From the NCBI GenBank assembly GCA_005784505.1, contig VCAZ01000113.1, positions 1,263,001 through 1,327,000 on the forward strand: a stretch of 64,000 nt of DNA. The letters are read 5' to 3'. Every line of letters starts with the position of its first letter. Position 1 is the first letter of the stretch. Under the pieces are notes generated by a model. The model ran no database searches and was not told the DNA's origin. It worked only from the letters and a program-made list of their open reading frames with translations. Below are positions 1 to 11,402 of the stretch, piece by piece. A program made the translations under genes and the position numbers. The DNA comes from Bagarius yarrelli (lineage: Eukaryota > Chordata > Actinopteri > Siluriformes > Sisoridae).

Positions 1-175
1 ACCAAACCCGCCTCAATCCATTTTGAATCTTTTTCTCTTTGTAAACGAAAATGTAATATTATAAATGTATTTATTGAATAAAAAACATACAATAGTTAAA
101 TGACACATGTAAAAACAATCGCAAACAATATGTTTGTGCAGTTTAGTTAACGTGTGAACATCTATTTAGTGCAGT
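1..175 (+). repeat. Dispersed repeat family R1, copy A (partial)
   Basis: The first 175 bases closely match 56519-56700 in the same orientation. Both carry 'aaacccgcctcaatcc', then 'aatgtaatattataaatgta', then 'tgtgcagtttag'. No coding capacity is visible. This copy may continue beyond the left edge. The family name R1 is mine; I do not recognise a named element. Confidence 0.7.
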
Positions 176-394
176 GTTGGCCAGCAAGTCCTTCTCTGCT
201 GCCTAAAATCAGAATCACTGACCTACATTTACAACCTAAATTCTAATATTTGTTCCATTAAATTATTCCCAACAGTTTATTTGCTTTATTTTGCAGAGTT
301 TCTCTTAGCTGCACTGCTTCCAGTACATGTATGTGAATGTTATCATTTAAAAAATAGAAGAATATATAGAATTAACAATTTATAAAATATTATA

Positions 395-565
395 TAATAT
401 TGTTCTTTGGCAAACAAGTAAATTAAGGCCCAATCCATTAGCCCTACCCTTCTGTTTCGCATGTTCAAGTGAGGGGGTAGGGGTGTCAAGCCAAGTCCCC
501 TTTATTTATATAGCACTTTTTAACAATAAAGGTTATGTCAAAGCAGCTTTAAGACGGATTTGTAA
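395..565 (-). repeat. Composite repeat: GC-rich MITE-like part joined to a LINE-type tail
   Basis: A segment with 'ggcaaacaagtaaatta' and 'cattcaagtgaggg'-like sequence runs into the reverse complement of a common teleost retroelement tail (tgtaaagctgctttga...tatataaataaa on the minus strand). The same two parts joined in the same order recur at 2605-2730, so the two were already joined before being copied. Confidence 0.55.
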
Positions 566-832
566 AAAATAGACATCGTAAGAAGAGGTCAGCTAACCCC
601 GAATCTAGCTAACAAAGAGTTTGTTCACCACTTCCAGACCAGTGCCGCCAACCGGTAACGCTGCCTTACAGCCTTTAAATGTATTATATATTTTATTTAA
701 TGTTTTAGGGTTTTATGATGTTATATTAATAATAAGATGAATATTGATTCTAAACCTCTCCAGATGATGTATGTGGCACAGTTGCGGTTGTAGTGTAGAG
801 GTTTGGAGTGAGAGAGAGACGGGAAATGTCTC

Positions 833-868
<36 letters not shown>

Positions 869-1165
869 ATGTCATGCCATGTTATGAGTTTTTGTATAGT
901 ATTGATAGTTTTTTTTTTATAAATGTGACATGATGATGGTATTAAGTGGTGCATCAGTCTGGTAGGTCTCCACTGAAGGCCCAGGTACCAAATGCACAGT
1001 TGATGGTGGACAAACAAAAGTGAAAGATTCAAATATCGATTAAGGCGGGTTTGATCGACACAATGATGTTATCAAATGGTTATGAATGGTTGATTGAAAT
1101 GTTGATTCAGGATCAAAAAGGGTTTAAATCCAGGATCACATCCTACTTGGCATAATCAGGTCCAT
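560..1165 (-). repeat. Dispersed repeat family R1, copy B (inverted)
   Basis: Read on the minus strand, 1165-1030 matches 56400-56535 ('gtaggatgtgatcctgg' and 'aaacccgcct'), and 990-565 matches 52930-53350 ('acctgggccttcagtgg', 'ctccaaacctctacactaca', 'aaaggctgtaag'). This is the longest copy in the window and links the segments found separately elsewhere. A (CT)n microsatellite at 826-862 sits inside it. No protein similarity was recognised in the 103-codon frame it contains. Confidence 0.65.
826..863. repeat. (CT)n microsatellite
   Basis: A near-pure CT dinucleotide run of about 35 bases inside repeat copy B. Confidence 0.9.
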
Positions 1166-2101
1166 CTATAAATAGCTTGATTTATAGGTTTTGCTATTTT
1201 TTATTATTAAATTCCCAAGAATCTGCTGCATTTTTCTCAATATCCAATTCTTAACGTCTGACCTGTTTTCATATTTAGGCTATACACAATGTTTGTGGCA
1301 AAATTTTTAGGAGGGTTGCAGTGATCAAGTTGAATATAATCTGGAGTCTTCTTGCATTCATCCAGGTCAGGGTGGTTCTTCTTCTTTGGCTCATGTTATT
1401 CAACTCAGAACCATGTCTTCATTAAGTGTGCTTTGTCCACAGCAGCACCATCATTCTTAAAAAATGTCTCAACAAATTTTATTCCATTTAAGGTCAATCT
1501 AAATCCTAAAAAATATTATTATTGTTTTATTATTCAATTCTAGACTAGAATTGTGTGTATTTACAAGGTTGGGGGTGGATGTGTGTGTGTGTGTGTTTCT
1601 GATTGTCCAACCACTACTGTTGGCTATATATTATATGTTTCAATCCAACTCATTTTTGTACAGTATAGGAGAGGGCGATATAACCAAAATTGTATTTCAC
1701 AGTATAAGTAATTTTATTTCATGATAAAATATTTCTTAATATAATCATTTAAATAGGTAGTTATTCTGAAAATCAATAAAATATAATAAATACACTTAAA
1801 TATCTACTTGATTAAATTTTTTCTTTTTATTTGGGCCTTTAGAAATATAGTAAATTAAATATGAACTTGAATTTTTCCTACTACAACAACAAATTCCATT
1901 TAATGTACAAACACACAAGGGATCCTGGTAATTACAGTACCTAATATTACATTTCTAATAACCTTTAGAATGCATGTGATTACATAACAACACATACACA
2001 GCCACACGTATAGGAAATACAGTCACACACACAGTCTCGAAATAGTAAGGCTCAGATCTCTCAGACAGGGCGGGACTGGGAGGAAAAGCAATCTCGTGTT
2101 T

Positions 2102-2104
<3 letters not shown>

Positions 2105-2144
<40 letters not shown>
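2105..2144. repeat. (CA)n microsatellite
   Basis: An uninterrupted CA run of about 38 bases. It creates a spurious Cys-Val frame on the minus strand. Confidence 0.95.
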
Positions 2145-2145
<1 letters not shown>

Positions 2146-2604
2146 TTAAGCTGCTCATTGCAGCAGGCAAATCAGAGAGTTACAGTAGTTACAGTGAGAT
2201 TTTGTCACCCAAAGCTACTTGATACCAAAAATCTAAGAATAGTTAGATAAGAATCACAATTACAATCACAGTTATACTTATGTTATTTTACTTTGCTACA
2301 TAATCTACGTGAAAAAAATGATGGCTAGTTCTAATTTTTAGGAAATCTGGGTAGACGTAATATTGAATAAATTGTTATATTATTATATTTCTTATATTAA
2401 ATACCCACATTTTTTAAAACAAAAATTCATGAAAGACATTTACATGTAGAATAGAAATGTTTGGTCAGCTTATTCTTTAATTTATTTATTTTTTATTTAA
2501 TTATTGTATGTATGAACAAAAGTTTAGGATTTATTTATATTAATATAACTTAAAAAATAAAATAACCTATGAAATTAAAATATATCATACTTTTCTATAA
2601 TAAT

Positions 2605-2960
2605 CTTCTCTGGCAAACAAGTAAATAACAGCCCAATCTCTTAAACTACCCTTTTATTTCGCACATTCAAGTGAGGGTCGTTATTTCAACAATAAAGATT
2701 GTGTCAAAGCTGCTTTACAGAATCAAATAAGACAATTTTAAAGCTCACTAAAACACTCAGCTCAGTTAAATAATATCTGTAAATTAGGAGTCCCCAACTA
2801 AGCAAGCTAACTCAATAGGTGACAGAATGGGCAGAAACCAAGCTCAGTCAGGTGTCTCAATTCTTTGGAGGGGTAGAGGGAAGGGTTAGATACCCCTTTA
2901 AACAAAGATTTTTAAGTCCCACACATCAAACGAAGGGGTATGAGAAATTTCCCAAGATAC
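2605..2960 (-). repeat. Second copy of the composite repeat plus a related GC-rich MITE-like segment
   Basis: 2605-2730 repeats the arrangement at 395-565. 2855-2955 holds 'ggaggggtagagggaagggtt' followed by a distant inverted partner 'cgaaggggtatgagaaattt', the look of a degenerate teleost hAT-type MITE. A weaker fragment of the same kind lies at 3265-3345 ('gtgtcccatttcttaggg'). Confidence 0.45.
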
Positions 2961-5883
2961 ATTAGCTACAGCGACAACATTTTCAACCAAGCAACCAAGG
3001 TGATTCACAAATAAATATTTTTTGGCATTAATAAAGAATTTAACGACAAACTGTTCCATTAGATTCAGTACTGTGTTTATATTTTACCCTCATATTATTT
3101 AAAGAAACGTTAAAAAAAAACCCGCTTAAGTTCACTAATTCTGCTGCAAGATAGTCCCATTTTTACTCCTAATAATGTTACCTGATGACGCAATATCCTG
3201 TCAGAAATAAAAGATTACTGGCAGGACATTAGCTTTTTACCACACATGTGATGAAGTGTACTGGTGTAGTAGTGGTGTCCCATTTCTTAGGGAAATATTT
3301 TCATCCCTACCCCATGTCACTCTGTTTTAAGGGTAAGATGTGTGCCTTATTAACCCTACTACTTATATACAACTAAAATCATTGAAAAACGTTTCATTTG
3401 ATAGGCAGCGTATATCTGATACTTGATTTACGTCACATAATAGATGATCAATTCAAACGCAAAAACAGGCATGTGAAAAATAAACAAAAGTGCAGACCTA
3501 ATTTATACTAAGTGGGTCGGTGTTATAGACCTAATTAATACACAGTCACTTTGCAGTTTTGCAGCAAAGAGGTCGAGAAAATACAGCCAACCGAATAGTA
3601 CAGTTTTTTTTATACCATATGCAGGGACAGAGCATTGTATCTCAGAAGCACAATGTTAGCATCTTGCTAAGAAAGGTGATAATAATTTACCATATTAAGT
3701 GTGTATTAGGTGTGAACTGAATAGGTGTGGATAGCACATGAATAATAAAAATCCTGCTTTTGATGAGGGCTGCCAAGTTTTAGCAAATTAACAAATGAGT
3801 ACCATAAAAGCACATAGTAGTCCATATTTTTTGTAGAAAAATAGCCAATACTCATCATGTGATGTCGTCACAGCAGCCATTCAGAAAAGGCCCTCTTTCA
3901 TGCGTTACATAAGACTGCATCATAGAACTTATTTAAAAATGTATTGATTTTAATCATTTCCACAAAAAAGGGACAAACATTCACTAGAAGGTTTAGAAAA
4001 GGCAGCAACAAAACACAGATTAACAAAAAACTTCTTTAATCGTTTACTTTCTATATCACGGTTGATCAAACGCGGTCCTGGAGGGTCTGGTGTCCTGCCC
4101 TAATCAAACTAGCTAGTCATGGTCTTGCCCGGCAAGTTAGAGTTAAACTCTGCAGCTCAGTCTGGTGTGTATATACTACAAAAACCCATACCAAATAACT
4201 GGCATCGGTACTGGATAGTACTAGTAGAAAAATGTCGGTACTCGTACTCGGTCTTTAAAAAATAATATTGTTTTTAAAAAAACCTTATACTATTGTAACA
4301 CACTTAGCTTTTACGTTACTTAATTTTTTTCTGGATTGAGGATCACATCTCTTTCCCCGTCAGCGCTTTTTGTCTGACCGTACTGCTGAGACGCTTGCTT
4401 CTCTTCCCCCATTCGTGTGCCGATGATGTGCTGTATAATCCCAGGAGAGCTTTGGCAGTATATCCAGGATGTGATGCTGTATTCAGAATAACATTGCTAA
4501 GCAGAGCAACATCTTAGGCATGTACGCTTATCGAACATTAACCGTAGCCAACAGTTTGCTTTCTTTAAATTCGAAAATACAACGCAAGTGTCCCATTATG
4601 TCCATTATGTCTATTATGTAGAACACAAAATAGATGTCAAACAACACAATCAGTATACAGTTGTGTTAAAGTGCATTATTAGGGAAAGTACTTGTGCTCT
4701 GTTCGATGAGGTTTATGTCATACGGTATCTATGAATTATTTTTTACTGGACACTGAGCTATGAAATGACTAGTGTCGGGAAAATATTGCTTTTCCTTAGT
4801 CGCGTGTTTCTCGCCACCGTTTCGGAATAATTCTGCACAATATTTCTCAACTTTGATCCAACTGAATGCACTGTGTAAATTGGGTTGAGGTGATTTCAAG
4901 CTTGAAAGTTAAACATTTTTTTTTTTAGAACAGCATACAAATAATGTGTGGGAGAGAGAGAGTGCGAGTGTGTGCAAAAAAAAGATAAACATGCACAAGT
5001 TGGCCACCATCTTTTTTCCCCCCTTTTTTTGCATAGTACCCACTCATAATAATGTAAAACTGAAAGAGAAACCGCATTCACACTGCAGATTCTGATGCTA
5101 AATTCAGATTTTGTGACTACATCTGTTTTTTTTTGACTGCCTGTTTACATTATCTTTTAAAACTGACCCAGATCTGATATCTGCATTTACACTATACACA
5201 GCAAAACAACCCAATGTAGATGTATTGACCGTAAAAGAAAGTAAAAACAATGCAATAATCCACGAACGAAGATGAAATGATTGTTTTTTTTGTTTTGCGC
5301 ACCGTATTTAAAAGTCATCAAAAGAACACACTCTTTAGGCGGAGAAAGAAAGAGCAGAGCCCTTGTTTTTGGATACAAAGAAACCTATACAAAGTAGTTT
5401 AGTTACAAATATGTCAGCAATATGTGCTGAAAAATATTAACCCAGGTGAAGGTATACGCTGTCTAAATGTAGAGTCTGGGTTAGAAAGAATTCAGCCCCA
5501 TACCCACCTCTTGATATCATTCTTGGCCTTTTTACCAATATGAATTGATTGGCTGAAGTGATCCAGCTAGCCAACCCCTAATTATACACCAGTGATGGAA
5601 ATCACACATCATCTACTTTAGATACCCAAAATAAGTTTAATCAAATTTTGATCCAAACATACTTCAATGTAACAGTAGTGTGTATAATTGTGGTTTTTTT
5701 GCTGCCGTAACTTTTTTTTTGTATCATGATTATGATCTGAAAGTTGGTACTGAGTTCTATTACAAGGAGCCCATCATATAAATGATGTACAGAGATATTA
5801 ACCACATCCTGACCACACAAGCTCGATAATGATCAGCCTGATCAATATCAGTAACAGCTTTTTCTCTCTTCTAATTATATACA

Positions 5884-6475
5884 CGACATGGCCAACGTTT
5901 TTGGACAAAAGATCAGCACACACGCACAAATGTGTCTTTCACATACTGTTGCCACACTTTTGAAGAAAACACTTGTACTATATGATGTAGTATTATATTT
6001 TGCCTTCACTGAAAAGGGGAAGTGGTAGTGCAGTTGTTAAAGTGTTGGACTGTTAATTGGAAGATAGGGGTTCGATTCCCAGCGCCACCAAGTTGCCACT
6101 GCTGGACCCCTAAGCAAGGCCCTTACCCCCAGTTGCTCAGTTGTATAAGAGAGGATGTAAGTCACTTGAATAAGGGCGTCTGCCAAATGCTGTAAACGTA
6201 GCTCCATGAAGACATGATGTGTTGAGTTTGGAGCGAAAGATCTCAAGAGCCCTGACTCTGACTCTATACCACTGAACACCTTAGGGGTGAACTGGAACAC
6301 CAACATTAGTACCTGGTTTCACCAATACTATTCCCACAGATACATGCCACAATCTGCTAGAAAACATTTTTAGTAGGGTACCATAAGAGTAAGGCTAAAT
6401 TTGGAATAGGATGTTCAGTAAACATATGGCCACATGTAATGGTCAGGTGTCCCAATATTTTGTATGCGTTTGTGT
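5884..6475 (-). mobile_element. Degenerate DNA-transposon remnant (Tc1/mariner-like), split by a SINE
   Basis: On the minus strand, 6475-6205 begins 'tattgggacacctgaccatt' and contains the segment 'caaaggtgttc...ggttgaggtcagg'-like ('taaggtgttcagtgg', 'agagtcagggctctt'), which I recognise as part of a widespread teleost DNA transposon. Sequence on the other side of the SINE (5884-6010) ends in 'tttttggacaaaag'. The frame is decayed and no catalytic residues can be read. Confidence 0.55.
6012..6204 (+). mobile_element. tRNA-derived SINE, full-length looking
   Basis: An A-box-like 'tggtagtgcag' at about 6023 and a B box 'ggttcgattcc' at about 6069 form an internal RNA polymerase III promoter. 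They are followed by 'cccctaagcaaggccc', 'ttgctcagttgtataa' and the tail 'gggcgtctgccaaatgctg', which is typical of SINEs using a LINE-like 3' end in teleosts. It is nested in the transposon remnant around it. Confidence 0.85.
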
Positions 6476-6797
6476 GTACTTTAATTTAATGTCATTTAAT
6501 ATACTCAACTTTACATCTGATATATTCAACTATCTCCACTCTGAATATGTATTTGTTTAAAAATAGTTCCTTCCTGCCCCCATACACGTGTTCAGTTTGT
6601 TCTACAAAAAAAGCATCACACTGATTTTAGTAAGTACAAATCCTCCTTCCCCCGAGTCCCCGCCAATTCATATGAGTCAGTGTTGCACCTTTTGTAAAAA
6701 CGTGTTTACTTACTGTTTACTTGCGATGTAATAAAGTTGTAGAATTGTAATTACAGTATATTAAAACTGTGTAAATGAAGAGTTTTAATATTACCTT

Positions 6798-6950
6798 TTT
6801 TTTTTTTTTTTTTGTTCGGCACTGTGGTGTGGTGGGTTTGGGCGCCAGCACCCACATGCTGTCCCACATGAAGTCCGGCAACCCAGGGTCATTTCCAGCT
6901 CAGGTCCCTTACAGTCCCACCGATCCCAATCCTCGCCCCATATATATATA
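6798..6950. repeat. Possible SINE-like repeat next to a T tract
   Basis: A poly-T run (6798-6814) is followed by a GC-rich block ('cggcactgtggtgtggtggg', 'gcaacccagggtcatttcc') that contrasts with the AT-rich surroundings, as SINE bodies do. No clear A or B box is visible, so the class is uncertain. Confidence 0.35.
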
Positions 6951-8273
6951 TAGCAAATTAGCAATATATATAAAACTAGGTTTCCTATATAACAGCAGAG
7001 CACAACTGAGGTTGTCCAAAGTACTTTACAAGAATTAAACCCAGTAATGGGGAAAAAAAAGAACAAGATTGACAGATGGGATCAAAAGAGGACAGCAGGA
7101 AAACCGGGAAAACCTACTAAGTAGTGTTAGAAACCTAGGTGATAAAAATAAGTATTCAAAAAGATATAAAAACACTAATAGATGGGTCATGCTTTAAAGA
7201 GAAGGGAAGCTGTCATCACAAATTTTGAGTTTAACTCTGGGAACTAGGAATAGGCCAAGGTCACAAGATGTTGAATTATATTACCCACAAGGCTAGCTAC
7301 CTGTGGATCTGTACTATTTTTATTTAAACTTTCTGTTAATTTATTACCTCTAAAACTGATGGCTCTTTGTAGGGTTGTAGAGTCGTAAAGTCTAACAACT
7401 CCCAGCTGCGAACCCTTATAAAAATGGTGTTCTTCCTTCCTTTTACCAAATTTGAAATAGTAATCCGTGCTTTTATTATGGCGCGGCTTGATTACTGTAA
7501 CTCTCTGTGTTTGGGGATTAGTCTGTATTTTTTTAAAAATGCGGCTGCCAGAGTCTTGACGTGAGAATGTTACCCCTGTTTTTAGGCCTTTGCTTTGGTC
7601 GCCTGTAGGCTGTTCAATTCAAATGATTGGATATCTTTCTAATCTGTTGATAGAACACCAATTAGCAAGAAACCTTAGTTCCACCAACTCGAGGCTCTTA
7701 GTAGTTTCCAAAAGTCTTGAAGAGGTCAAGCATTTGTCCTAGCCGCGGCGACGTTTTCGACCTGCTCCCACTTATTTTGTTTGTCCCGGCTTATTGTTCA
7801 TGATTATGTAATTGTTTTTCATTTGTCTTACTGTCTTATTTGTGATCTTCTCTTTGTCTTAATTCTGTTATTTTGTACAACTGTAATTGTGTCTAGTCGT
7901 TTCTAGACTTGTAACTAGTCATGTAAGGTTGTTGCATTATATAGCTGGGTTGCATTCTGGAAGTCCAATATTTACTCATATATAATTTAGTTTCAGGTTG
8001 GTGTATTTTTTCTGTCTTAAGCAGGAAGTGGTTTGACATTGCTCCTCAAATGTCAGTGGAGCTCAGCTATTTCTGGAAATCAAACAAATGGATGGCTTTA
8101 CCGTTTATAGTTTCCAAAACAGGGGCCTCCCTAGTCATTAGGGATTCCTGAAGCAATGCCTCACCACATCGATCTATTATTAATGTTGACAGATTTATCA
8201 TGGGACACATGCTGATATCGAAATGAGAAACAACAGAAACATATAGCGCACAGGTATCTAACCTTTCTTTTGC

Positions 8274-8297
8274 AAAAAAAAAAAAAAAAAAAAAAAA
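8274..8297. repeat. Poly-A tract
   Basis: A run of about 24 A residues. It could be the tail of a retroposed element on the plus strand, but no source element is recognised upstream. Confidence 0.8.
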
Positions 8298-8569
8298 GGG
8301 ATGACAGATTCAGAGAGCATCAAACAATATTATTCAAACCCTTGCTAATCTAATAGCTAGTTATCCATTAGCTAGTTGACATACACTAGTGAGTTAGCCA
8401 GCCTTACGCAAGGTGTGTAATAATAAAGACTCTTTGAAGGATGTAACTTGCCAACAACTCCAGCCTTTAAATAGCCAAACTTACTGTGGAATATTGTTAG
8501 CGAACACAGGTCAGTTTAGTTTAGTTAACTATGAACTTGATAATTATTAGATTCCAAATATTACTTTGT

Positions 8570-8883
8570 GCGGCTGGGCGATATGGCAAAAATAAAAAAT
8601 CGGTATTTTTTTTTTTCATATTCATTGATAATGATATATATATTTTGATATATAAATTGTTATTGCCGCCAGCTTTCAAAACAATATGCCAACAATAAAA
8701 ATAAGAAGCTTATTACTTATATTTTAAAGTATAGTTTACTAATGAAAACACACATCAAAATAACACATTACTTTTCAGACGTTTGTTGGCTCTCAGATGA
8801 ATCGAGTAAATATAGATTTTTAATATTCGACATAAATTTTATCGCGATTCAATCTGATATTGTTTATCGACCCAGCCCTGATC
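8570..8883. mobile_element. MITE with terminal inverted repeats (hAT-like)
   Basis: The left end 'cggctgggcgatatgg' and right end 'ttatcgacccagccctg' are inverted relative to each other, about 310 bp apart, with an AT-rich non-coding interior. Elements with 'ctgggcgatat' ends are frequent in teleost introns. Superfamily assignment is from memory of such ends, not from a transposase. Confidence 0.6.
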
Positions 8884-9085
8884 CTTCACGTATCTCATCT
8901 ACAGAATTTTTCAAGCAGTAATGCTAACCACCACCATTTCTAGCCCCTGGTCTTGTAAGTACACATGAAATTATGTGGCTCCGGACCACAGCATAGTTTA
9001 AAATAACTAGTTCAATTACCAGTTTGTATAAAATTACTCACTCTTTTAAATTAATGTTTTTATAGAGCCTAAAATTCCTGAACTT

Positions 9086-9325
9086 GTGTGTCTGTCTGTC
9101 TGTCTATTTAACTGTCTGTCTGCCTGTATATTCAACTGTCTGTCTGTATATTCAACTATCTGTCTCTCTGTCTATTTAACTGTCTGTCTGTCTATTCACC
9201 TGTCTGTTTATTCATATATCTATTAACCCATCTGTCTGTCTGTCTATTCTATCTATTTGTCTGTTTCTGTCTGTCTATCCGTCCATCCGTCCGTCTGTGC
9301 ATCCATCTGTCCGTCTGTCTGTGTC
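9086..9325. repeat. Imperfect (CTGT)n / (TCTG)n tetranucleotide array
   Basis: About 240 bases of 'ctgtctgtctgt' units interrupted by 'atttaac', 'atattcaac' and 'ccatccgt' variants, located about 340 bp inside the first PPFIA4 intron. Confidence 0.9.
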
Positions 9326-9662
9326 AGAGGCTTGTATATATCACCATTAAAAACAATAGCTAGTTATAGTTAATTAACTAAACACTTTTGTAGGACAAGC
9401 AGCCACTTCAGAGTGGTAATGTCCTCCTGTGGTAGATGAATAACTGAGTTTTAAGGGATTGATGTTTTAAAAAATGTTCTTTTCTGCATTACATGTTCCC
9501 ACTTTTACCTCACATTACAACTCTGAAAAGCAACTCTGGGGATTCCATCAGTGGTTACTAAAAGTGGTTACTTTTTATTTAAGTGATCAGGTTGATCTAG
9601 CGAGGAGGGCTGGAGAATGTGTGACATGACGTAACTACATTTCATAGCCTGCATGGTTTTAC

Positions 9663-9911
9663 CTGTGGCAGCGTCGAGCTGATCTGTCTTTGGAGAGCAT
9701 CCCTCTCATGGAGGGCCTCCTGAAGCTTGGCTTGCGACTGTACGAGAGCGTCTCGTGTCTCGCGCAACGACTCCAGCAGCTTGTCTCTCTCGTCCAGCAT
9801 GTTCACCATCAGCTGCTCGAAATTCGACTCTCCGTCCGAGTCGTTCTGAGAACCTCTCTGGGAACTCGTAGAGTCGCCCTCGTTAATGGTCGGCATTACT
9901 TCGCACATCAT
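9663..9911 (-). CDS. ppfia4: Liprin-alpha (PPFIA4-like), first coding exon
   Basis: The 83 codons begin MMCEVMPTINEGDS and end at LPQ, immediately followed by a GT donor (minus strand 'CAG|gtaaaa', the GT being 9662-9661). The segment FEQLMVNMLDERDKLLESLR, followed by a heptad-like stretch to RDALQRQIS, is the conserved start of the liprin-alpha N-terminal coiled coil. Liprin-alphas are scaffolds of the presynaptic active zone that bind RIM, ELKS, CASK and LAR-type phosphatases. The four vertebrate paralogs share this exon; the INEGD sequence after MPT fits PPFIA4 best, and TMEM183A is also its neighbour in mammals. Only this exon is in the window; the rest should lie beyond the left edge, implying a first intron over 9.6 kb. 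Family assignment is near certain, the paralog less so. Confidence 0.9.
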
Positions 9912-10600
9912 TTTGTCACCTTTTCTTTAGAAGCCTGCTGCGAAGTCTTGGTCTTAGAGTTTCCTTGAGGAGTTTGATATGGTGCTGCTATCGAGACGGG
10001 TGCTTTGGTTTTGGACAATCAATGCTTGGTAGAATTCACTGTAGATGCCTCAACATTCATGCCAGCGACGTTCACAAGATAAAGATAACCATACTTTCCT
10101 GTTCATTTCCAAACCATGACTTTCCCTACACTACTTGACCTTTAGTCATTCCATGGGTGTAGGCTTTCTCCACCCTGACACTCTCCACCCTGTTTCCAGC
10201 GCTCCATGCCATCTTTGACGGACAGATTACTTACTTGAGGAGCACGTCAGCCAGCATGCTCCAGCGGTGGCAAAATCGTGCTGATTTAACGCCCACCAGA
10301 TGCAGTGATGATCGCGGTTAGCGTGTCCATCGCATCCTTCAGATCCCTTTGCCATCTGCTATCCGCCACGAGCCGAGCCAACTCCTCCTCCTCTTCCTTC
10401 GTCAAGCGCGCAAGAACGCAGCCGATCCGCTATCTCCAAAATGCTAAACGCATAACCTGGATCTATCCACGCCACTCAGAGCAGATATTTAATAGCCATT
10501 TCATGCACCGAAAACCGCATGTCCTCCGCGATCGCTGATTTTAAAAAAAGAATAGAAAAGGAAAAAACACACCGGCGTGTTCCTCACATCAGCACCACGC
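9912..10600 (-). promoter_or_regulatory. Probable PPFIA4 5' untranslated region with a non-coding first exon
   Basis: On the minus strand a good donor 'ctcaa|gtaagt' falls at 10235 (GT at 10234-10233), which would end an untranslated exon of about 350 bases within the CpG-rich block up to about 10600. A second UTR segment would be joined just before the start codon at 9911, with possible acceptors at 'cttcgcagcag' or 'cttctaaag'. This is inferred from splice motifs and CpG content only. Confidence 0.45.
10289..10429 (-). other. 47-codon open frame without ATG at its start, in the presumed PPFIA4 5' UTR
   Basis: Between a TAG (10430-10432) and a TAA (10286-10288) on the minus strand runs a frame reading ...ARLTKEEEEELARLVADS RWQRDLKDAMDTL... 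It is charged, helix-like and high in CpG. I do not recognise a homolog. It may be chance coding-like composition in a CpG island, part of an alternative first exon, or an upstream frame; its only ATG is 14 codons before the stop. Confidence 0.25.
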
Positions 10601-11402
10601 GAGCGCTCTGGCTGTCATACACACTAACAGGTCAGGAGGTAGACTAAAATAGCGGCCCAAACAGCACCCCCTAGTGACAGCCTTCTAAAACTGCGCCAAC
10701 TGCGTTTTCGTGCATCATTTCTACTCTTGCCTAAATAACAATATATTTATATATTTCTGTATTTATAACATGGGGCGTGGCATCAGACATCGGTGTGTCT
10801 GGGTGGCAGCTGCTACACTAGGAATAAGCATAGCATTCCTACACATGACTCCGATATATTACTACTCTTGTGCTGCATGCCAATGCATCATGTCAATTAA
10901 TTAATGTAGCTGATCAAATTGAATAAGTATGAACAGTAACGTCATCGTATCAGTAACGTAATGTGGTGCTAGGATAAAATGTGTTGCGTGTGTATATATA
11001 CATTTTTTTAAATGCCCAACATTGTTTGCCTTCACATAGCTGTAAGTCTATTTGTCATGAGGCTATGCTGACCTGATATTTTCAAAAAAAAAGTTTTTAA
11101 TATGCATGCATTTTAGAATTACAATGCTTTGGCTGCTTAAAACTCGTTATTTAAGTTATTATTTTTGTTTTTATTTAATTAAAGTAGTTTTATTCCTCTA
11201 ACCTGCCACTCCTTAACGTTACATTACTTTTTAAAACGAATCCTGCGATGACGTAATCTGTAACGCATCAACAATCTTGGTTATGTAGAACCTCCGCTCA
11301 TTGGTTGCTTTAGCTCGAACGTGACGCGTTATCCAATCACTGTCGAGCGAGAACTCTGAACTCTCGCGTGAAACAACGTGAGCGGAAAGGTCAGTTCCAT
11401 GA
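10601..11402. promoter_or_regulatory. Divergent promoter of PPFIA4 (-) and TMEM183A (+)
   Basis: About 0.8 kb separates the presumed starts of two oppositely transcribed genes. Near the TMEM183A side are an inverted CCAAT box (ATTGG, 11300-11304), a direct CCAAT box (11333-11337), a CRE-like TGACGTAA (11249-11256), and the CpG-rich 'actctcgcgtgaaac' near 11370. No TATA box is placed sensibly. A CTCF-like motif lies at 10662-10678 near the PPFIA4 side. Confidence 0.6.
10662..10678 (-). promoter_or_regulatory. CTCF-like site
   Basis: The plus strand reads CAGCACCCCCTAGTGAC; its reverse complement carries CACTAGGGGGTGCTG, close to the CTCF core (CCASYAGRKGGCRC). It lies between the two divergent genes. 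Confidence 0.5.

Larger units (their letters stand above)
1170..5870. other. Non-coding stretch, probable PPFIA4 intron
   Basis: Apart from the repeats listed separately, I see no exon in this AT-rich stretch. There are degenerate repeat scraps near 4060-4260 (a 'ggtcctggagggtctggtgtcc' type and a 'tcggtactcgtactcgg' type, both common in teleosts). It is assigned to the PPFIA4 intron only because the PPFIA4 first coding exon is transcribed towards it. Confidence 0.4.

Noticed and set aside
9690..9968. 92-codon plus-strand frame over the PPFIA4 exon
   Set aside because: Antisense shadow of the liprin-alpha exon.
10305..10538. 77-codon plus-strand frame in the CpG island
   Set aside because: No family similarity and antisense to the presumed PPFIA4 UTR; serine run comes from a CTC/TCC tract.
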